From an uncultured Collinsella sp. (GTDB lineage Bacteria; Actinomycetota; Coriobacteriia; Coriobacteriales; Coriobacteriaceae), in assembly GCA_900544425.1 (NCBI GenBank), contig UQUX01000028.1, forward strand, positions 1 to 17,023: a DNA stretch of 17,023 nucleotides, in the 5' to 3' direction. The notes under the pieces were generated by a model. That model made no database searches. It saw nothing but the letters and a program-made list of their open reading frames with translations, and was not told where the DNA came from. Of this stretch, positions 13,338 through 17,023 are shown in pieces (position 1 is the stretch's first letter; each line of letters starts with the position of its first letter). A program made the translations under genes and the position numbers.

Positions 13338-13622
13338 ATAGATAGGCCTAAATAGACGATAGAGGGGTGAAAAAGGGGTGAAAGAAAGTTCTATGAGGAA
13401 AACAGCTCGCCTACATATTTCACTCCGATATTTCGCCCAAATATCCGGTTTTCAACCCTTTCCACAGTCTGTGGGCTTATAAGAAGCCCTCCGCCTATGG
13501 AAAGCGTTGAAAACCTAGGGTGACGTTGCTGCGAGAAGGGCGAGTTTCCAACAGCCCCCAGTGTCTCCGGGTTACGCTTGGGACCCTCCGACACCGAGGA
13601 CCGTTGAAAACTCGCCCTTCTG
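13332..13622. other. Non-coding stretch with three successive hairpins beside the R-M system
   Basis: Between the tRNA terminator and the specificity gene no convincing gene is seen. A tandem GGGGTGAAA occurs at 13364 and 13375. Then come a hairpin with bulge (CCGATATTT to AAATATCCGG, 13425-13448), a large hairpin with 21-nt arms (13447-13467 with 13495-13515) holding an inner GGGCTT/AAGCCC stem, and another with 19-nt arms (13536-13554 with 13601-13619) holding inner GTGTC/GACAC and GGGT/ACCC stems. The last ends 3 bases from the specificity gene's stop. Both large hairpins share GTTTTCAAC/GTTGAAAAC. Three of the four arm mismatches are C.A or A.C on the plus strand and G.U on the minus strand. 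Confidence 0.7.
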
Positions 13623-14720
13623 CTAGGCAGGCATTTTTTCTAAGTAGGCCAGTTGCTTCAGAAGCAGCTGGAGAGTAATTGACATTCCAAATAATTCCAT
13701 GAAAGTGAAGTCTGGCTCGCCACCGTTTACAGAGGGAAGCATAATTGTCTGGCGTGCCATCCTTGTAGCATTGAACTTGTACAGATAGCCAAACTTGCTC
13801 TTTTGCTGCTGGATGGCGACTTTTAGGAAGAGGTAGATAAACTCGTTGCCCTTGTTGTTCTTGACGTGAAAGCGTTTAACGTCATCGGAGAAAATGCACT
13901 CATAGGGGTGGTAGAACCCAAGGCAGACGCCATTACCGTTATAGTTCACGCCAAGGACATTGTTGTCGAGCGACGAATTCTTATCAGCCGTAAAACCGGC
14001 AATCCCGTTGCTATTGTCAAGCGCCCCAATAAACGGTCGTCTTCCATACTTTCGGTTACGAGATTCCAAGCGCCTCCCGGAACGAATGTCGAATATTTGG
14101 CTGATTGAGTACGATTTCCAATCTCTTTCGTGCAGTGAGGAGTGGTCGAACTCGGGGTTATTTACTCTCTCTCTCTCTCTCTCGATGGAGACGATGCGCT
14201 TTATCAGGAATTCGCGGCAGCGCTGGACTTGAATGGCTTCTCGCTCGCGGATGTAATCCTCCATGAACTGCCAATCGGGATTGCTGGACTCATCGATGGG
14301 AAGCATTACTCGTAGCAAATTGAGCCGTTTTAGGCTGATCGACCTTCCGTGGCCGAATAGCGTTCGCTGTTTAGAAATGGATGCGGCCACGAATTGCATG
14401 GCATATCTTGAGAGGTTTCCGATTGAGTCTCTTGGCCTTAAGTCCGTTACGTGGGTGTCGAGAGCGAATTCCATTGGTTGGTAGTATGCGAGACCCGCTC
14501 CGCCATCGCCGTCGTTGTTTAGAGTGATGGCGTGGCCACGATGAAGTCTTTCATTTGGGATAGAGACAAAAGCCTTTACGCCGTTGTCGCAGTTCCGAGC
14601 GGAAATAAGTGGAACGTCTCCGACCTGAAGAGAGGTCATGTTTTTTTCGGTGCCGCGAGCCGGTTGAAATAAATCCGAGATTTTAAAGGGTGCCCAATCC
14701 CTGTTATTCAAATCGAGCAT
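13623..14720 (-). CDS. Restriction-modification specificity subunit (HsdS/BcgI-B-like), 365 aa
   Basis: DNA-recognition partner of the upstream methylase-nuclease. It is built of two similar halves, each a target-recognition domain plus helix: WAPFKISDLFQPARG (9-23) repeats as WKSYSISQIFDIRSG (201-215), and LLRVMLPIDESSNPDWQFME (135-154) repeats as ARQTIMLPSVNGGEPDFTFME (322-342). Two halves mean a bipartite target site, which cannot be read from sequence. A run of alternating Glu/Arg (180-185), coded by a 19-nt GA tract, lies exactly between them. The start at 14720 has GAGGAGG 6 bases upstream and overlaps the preceding gene by 17 bases, implying coupled translation. Length is near the 341 residues known for BcgI B. 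GC is visibly lower than in neighbouring genes, suggesting transfer. Confidence 0.9.
   Translation of the reverse strand: MLDLNNRDWAPFKISDLFQPARGTEKNMTSLQVGDVPLISARNCDNGVKAFVSIPNERLHRGHAITLNNDGDGGAGLAYYQPMEFALDTHVTDLRPRDSIGNLSRYAMQFVAASISKQRTLFGHGRSISLKRLNLLRVMLPIDESSNPDWQFMEDYIREREAIQVQRCREFLIKRIVSIERERERVNNPEFDHSSLHERDWKSYSISQIFDIRSGRRLESRNRKYGRRPFIGALDNSNGIAGFTADKNSSLDNNVLGVNYNGNGVCLGFYHPYECIFSDDVKRFHVKNNKGNEFIYLFLKVAIQQQKSKFGYLYKFNATRMARQTIMLPSVNGGEPDFTFMELFGMSITLQLLLKQLAYLEKMPA
14165..14183. repeat. Dinucleotide (CT)9.5 tract, GA on the coding strand, inside the specificity gene
   Basis: Nineteen uninterrupted bases of CT code for Glu-Arg-Glu-Arg-Glu-Arg plus the first base of Val at the joint between the two recognition halves. 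The flanking TAAATAA on the coding strand puts a stop directly after the tract in both alternative frames. Confidence 0.97.
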
Positions 14721-16629
14721 CGGGGCCCTCCTCGAAGAGATAGCTACGACCATGAGAAACCATGTCTAGCTGGAATGTTAGATAATCGGCTATTGCCTTC
14801 TCGAAATCCTCTTCGGTAGGTATCTCATCGTTGAAGTAATAGAAGCTGTGCAGCCACTCGTCATCTGGCTTGACGGTCGAGCTGACGCAGAATTTCGATG
14901 GGGCGTCTTCGCGGCCGTTCCAAACGTCAAGAAGATGCTGCTTTCTGTCCTTTGCAGAGTCGCCTTCGACCAGGCCGACGTGCGCCCTTACCTCATAACC
15001 ATCATCCCTAAAGTCGATGAAACGGCATTCCTTTTCAGGGTCATGTGGTTCGCCGGCGGTGAACACGGCTATGACGGGATTCGTTCCGACCCCATAGAAT
15101 GTATCGGTGTTGCACGTAATAACGCCTTCGAGGGTGTGATGCTTGAGGATGGAGACCTTGAACTCCTTCTCGGCTTTGCTTTTTCCGGTCATGGATGATT
15201 GCGGAACGATGACCGCCGCTCTCGCACCTATTGTGAGAGAGTCGAGAAGACGTTCCACAAAAGATAGCTCGTATTGGCTTGGATCCGCTTTGGTTCCTTG
15301 GCTGTATGGAGGATTCATCAGCCCGACCGTTGCCCCTTTGAGCTGTATCTGGGCAGGGTTTTGCTTGAGGAAATCGCAGCATTCGAGGTTACTGTTTCCG
15401 TCTCGCCTAAGAATCATGTTTGCAGCCGCGACTGCAAACATATTGCTTTGGAGCTCGATGCCGTGAAGGCGCTTTTTCTTAATGTCTTTGCGTTGCTGCT
15501 CGCTGGTTGCAGAAGAAAGCATGCGATGCATGGCGGCGATGAGAAATCCCGCCGTTCCGCATGTTGGGTCAAGCACCGTATCCGAGGGCTTAACATCTAC
15601 GAGCTCACACATAAGGTCGCAGATATGCTTTGGTGTGAGCACGATGCCGAGCGTTTGGCCATCCCCGCCGGAATAGCTCATAAACTCGCCGTAAAAGCGG
15701 CCTATGAAGTCCTCTGAAGTCTGCTGGTACTTGATGCTCTTGAAAACGTGTTCGTTAAGAAAGTTCGTGTAATAGTGCAACGGGGTCATCCCGAGGGTAT
15801 CGTTGACCTCGTTCAGGCGGAAACTTGTCTGTATGATGCCGAACTCAGCAAGCAGCTTGTTTTTCTTGACATCTGGTCCGACGTTGGAACGTGTGAGTCT
15901 TCCTCGAATGGCGTTCATCAGCTTATCGCCGTCGCGCATGCCCTCGGTCTGGTCGCCGGTAAGGGAGTCGATTGAGAACCCGCCGTATTCGATTTCATCC
16001 AAAGCGAGAAGGATGCCAGCCACTACGAGGGCCTTATCTTGGTCCTTGATGGAGCCGTAGGTGCGAAGATATTCGTGGAGCTCTGCCGCATCCTTGAGAA
16101 TTTGTTCGGTGGTCTTCTCGACGTCGGTTGGTTCGTCAAGAACATACCGTGTGTAGTATTCAACGATGTTGCTCGGTGAGAGCCAAGTGAACGATTCGAG
16201 GTCTGGGAGCCTCTTGTAGCCTTCTCGGTCATTCACGAACACGGGAGATATGGTGTGATGCTTGGAGTCCCCTGAAACACCAACGGCGAAGACCTCAGTG
16301 AAAGGGCTCTTCTTTGCGATGTGCGAGGCGTAGTGATAGGCACCGTTGACGGCATAATCGGTAACGGCCTCGGTGCTCATGTCAAGGATGCCAGAATCTG
16401 TTAGCTTTTCATGTCGGCTTTGGCTCGCCTTATCTTCGATGACAAGAACAAAGCGGCCAATTTTCGAAACGTATTCAGGATAGCCAGCGTTTCCCGTTCC
16501 GCGCTTGGATGCGTCCTTGAGGGCGTTGTCGATTTCTTTGATGCTGCTCCCCTGTGATGTGAACTCAATATCACACTCGGTGAGCCTGTCGGCAACCCAA
16601 AGGTCGAGTGCGGCTTCTTTCCTGGCCAT
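14704..16629 (-). CDS. BcgI-A-like fused restriction nuclease and adenine methyltransferase, 641 aa
   Basis: A single protein carrying both restriction and modification. At the N-terminus GYPEYVSKIG...VLVIEDKA gives PE (51-52), 12 residues, EDK (65-67), a PD-(D/E)XK nuclease motif. The rest is an N6-adenine methyltransferase of the HsdM type: a helical region (about 170-310), motif I DPTCGTAGF (354-362) and catalytic NPPY (439-442). The known Type IIB enzyme BcgI has an A subunit of 637 residues with the same fusion and a separate B specificity subunit; size, motif and gene order agree. I start at 16629 (MARKEAA), with AAAGGA 6 bases upstream. A sigma70-like promoter lies about 70 bases upstream. 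No hsdR gene is needed or seen. An ordinary Type I HsdM is the alternative, but the nuclease motif argues against it. Confidence 0.85.
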   Translation of the reverse strand: MARKEAALDLWVADRLTECDIEFTSQGSSIKEIDNALKDASKRGTGNAGYPEYVSKIGRFVLVIEDKASQSRHEKLTDSGILDMSTEAVTDYAVNGAYHYASHIAKKSPFTEVFAVGVSGDSKHHTISPVFVNDREGYKRLPDLESFTWLSPSNIVEYYTRYVLDEPTDVEKTTEQILKDAAELHEYLRTYGSIKDQDKALVVAGILLALDEIEYGGFSIDSLTGDQTEGMRDGDKLMNAIRGRLTRSNVGPDVKKNKLLAEFGIIQTSFRLNEVNDTLGMTPLHYYTNFLNEHVFKSIKYQQTSEDFIGRFYGEFMSYSGGDGQTLGIVLTPKHICDLMCELVDVKPSDTVLDPTCGTAGFLIAAMHRMLSSATSEQQRKDIKKKRLHGIELQSNMFAVAAANMILRRDGNSNLECCDFLKQNPAQIQLKGATVGLMNPPYSQGTKADPSQYELSFVERLLDSLTIGARAAVIVPQSSMTGKSKAEKEFKVSILKHHTLEGVITCNTDTFYGVGTNPVIAVFTAGEPHDPEKECRFIDFRDDGYEVRAHVGLVEGDSAKDRKQHLLDVWNGREDAPSKFCVSSTVKPDDEWLHSFYYFNDEIPTEEDFEKAIADYLTFQLDMVSHGRSYLFEEGPDARFE

Positions 16630-16698
16630 GTGAAATCCTTTGATAACGAGCTGGTGCGAATTGAATCGCGACAAAGATATCCAACAGTTTAACCTCCG

Positions 16699-16727
16699 GC
16701 TATAGAGCAAAGGAAAACTACTTCCAA
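16699..16727 (-). promoter_or_regulatory. Candidate promoter of the R-M operon
   Basis: On the minus strand TTGGAA (16722-16727) is 17 bases from TATAGC (16699-16704), each 4 of 6 to consensus. It would give a leader of about 60 bases before the ATG at 16629. Confidence 0.45.
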
Positions 16728-16770
16728 TCGGAATTATCGAACGGTAGAGATTCGAGGTTGTCGCGTAGCG

Positions 16771-17023
16771 ATCGGCCTTGAGGCCGATGGGTCCCGCTTA
16801 TGGGCGGGACCCCCGCGACGCACGGCGTCGCTCTCGCTGCGGCTCCCTGGCAACGCTCCCCAGGGTCGCGTTTCGTCCGCCTACGCTCACGCCGGCCCCA
16901 CCCGCCGAACGGCTTCGCTCGATGGCTTCCAGAAGTCGCCATCGCTCCGCCGTGGTCGCCGGGCGGGGCCTCTCGCGCCGGGTCGCCGAGCGCCGTCGTG
17001 CGACGCTCCCCATGGGTCGCGTC
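16771..17023. repeat. GC-rich palindrome-packed segment at the window edge
   Basis: No gene is convincing here. Successive inverted repeats: ATCGGCC-TTGA-GGCCGAT (16771-16788), GGGTCCCGC/GCGGGACCC (16789-16812), GCGACGC-ACG-GCGTCGC (16815-16831), AACGC-TC-CCCAGGG-TC-GCGTT (16852-16872), CGATGGC/GCCATCG (16920-16944) nested in ACGGC/GCCGT, and GACGC-TC-CCCATGGG-TC-GCGTC (17002-17023). The fourth and the last have the same plan with a compensating outer pair. The segment lies upstream of the R-M promoter and continues past the window. The first two may be terminators for transcription from outside. Confidence 0.6.

Noticed and set aside
13391..13594. A 67-codon minus-strand frame after the specificity gene
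   Set aside because: It consists mostly of the arms of the two large hairpins, which explain the sequence better.
13623..16629. Reading the two R-M genes as an incomplete Type I system missing hsdR
   Set aside because: The modification protein contains its own N-terminal PE-x12-EDK nuclease motif and matches BcgI A in length, so nothing need be missing.
16718..17013. Short Arg-rich minus-strand frames at the right edge
   Set aside because: Their residues come from repeated palindromic units; no start signal or conserved protein features.

Overview
The window reads as a high-GC Gram-positive gut bacterium of the Coriobacteriia, most likely Collinsella or a close relative. I infer this from the strong G/C third-position bias, clear AGGAGG-type ribosome binding sites, a DUF5692 membrane protein, a mannose-family PTS operon followed by a DUF956 (ManO-like) gene, and tRNA-Arg(CCT) with an encoded CCA. 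This is recognition from the sequence, not a database match.

Layout. (1) 1-2141: 3' part of clpB with its own terminator; the first ~300 bases use codons unlike the rest. (2) 2192-4128: a small Pro/Ala-rich ORF, the first of three near-identical hairpin repeats, and a convergent gene for an acidic single-pass membrane protein with a recognisable promoter. (3) 4123-9391: a redox locus. A TetR-type regulator and a DUF5692 multi-pass membrane protein run leftward. Rightward run a tiny Cys-rich ORF, a 925-residue multi-[4Fe-4S]/FAD/NAD(P) oxidoreductase and hypA. Two matching palindromes lie between the divergent halves and look like operators for the regulator. (4) 9400-13156: hairpin repeat copy 2, a 400-bp AT-rich control region, the mannose-family PTS genes (EIIAB, EIIC, EIID), a DUF956 gene and hairpin repeat copy 3. 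(5) 13215-17023: tRNA-Arg(CCT), a strongly structured non-coding stretch, a leftward two-gene restriction-modification system of visibly lower GC, and a palindrome-packed GC-rich segment that runs off the end.

The most interesting region is the last. The modification protein has an N-terminal PE-x12-EDK nuclease motif in front of its methyltransferase domain, and is partnered by a 365-residue specificity protein with no separate HsdR gene. That is the architecture of a BcgI-like Type IIB system. The specificity gene carries a 19-nt GA tract exactly between its two target-recognition halves. Gain or loss of one GA unit gives an immediate stop, so the gene is built like a phase-variable switch between a full-length and a half-length specificity subunit. 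Next to it lie large hairpins whose mismatches become G.U pairs only in RNA from the same strand as the genes.

The second unusual signal is a dispersed element of 19-nt arm, 29-nt loop and 19-nt arm. It occurs three times, each 6-9 bases after a stop codon. Loop length is constant while loop sequence varies, and the inner arm bases change in compensating pairs.
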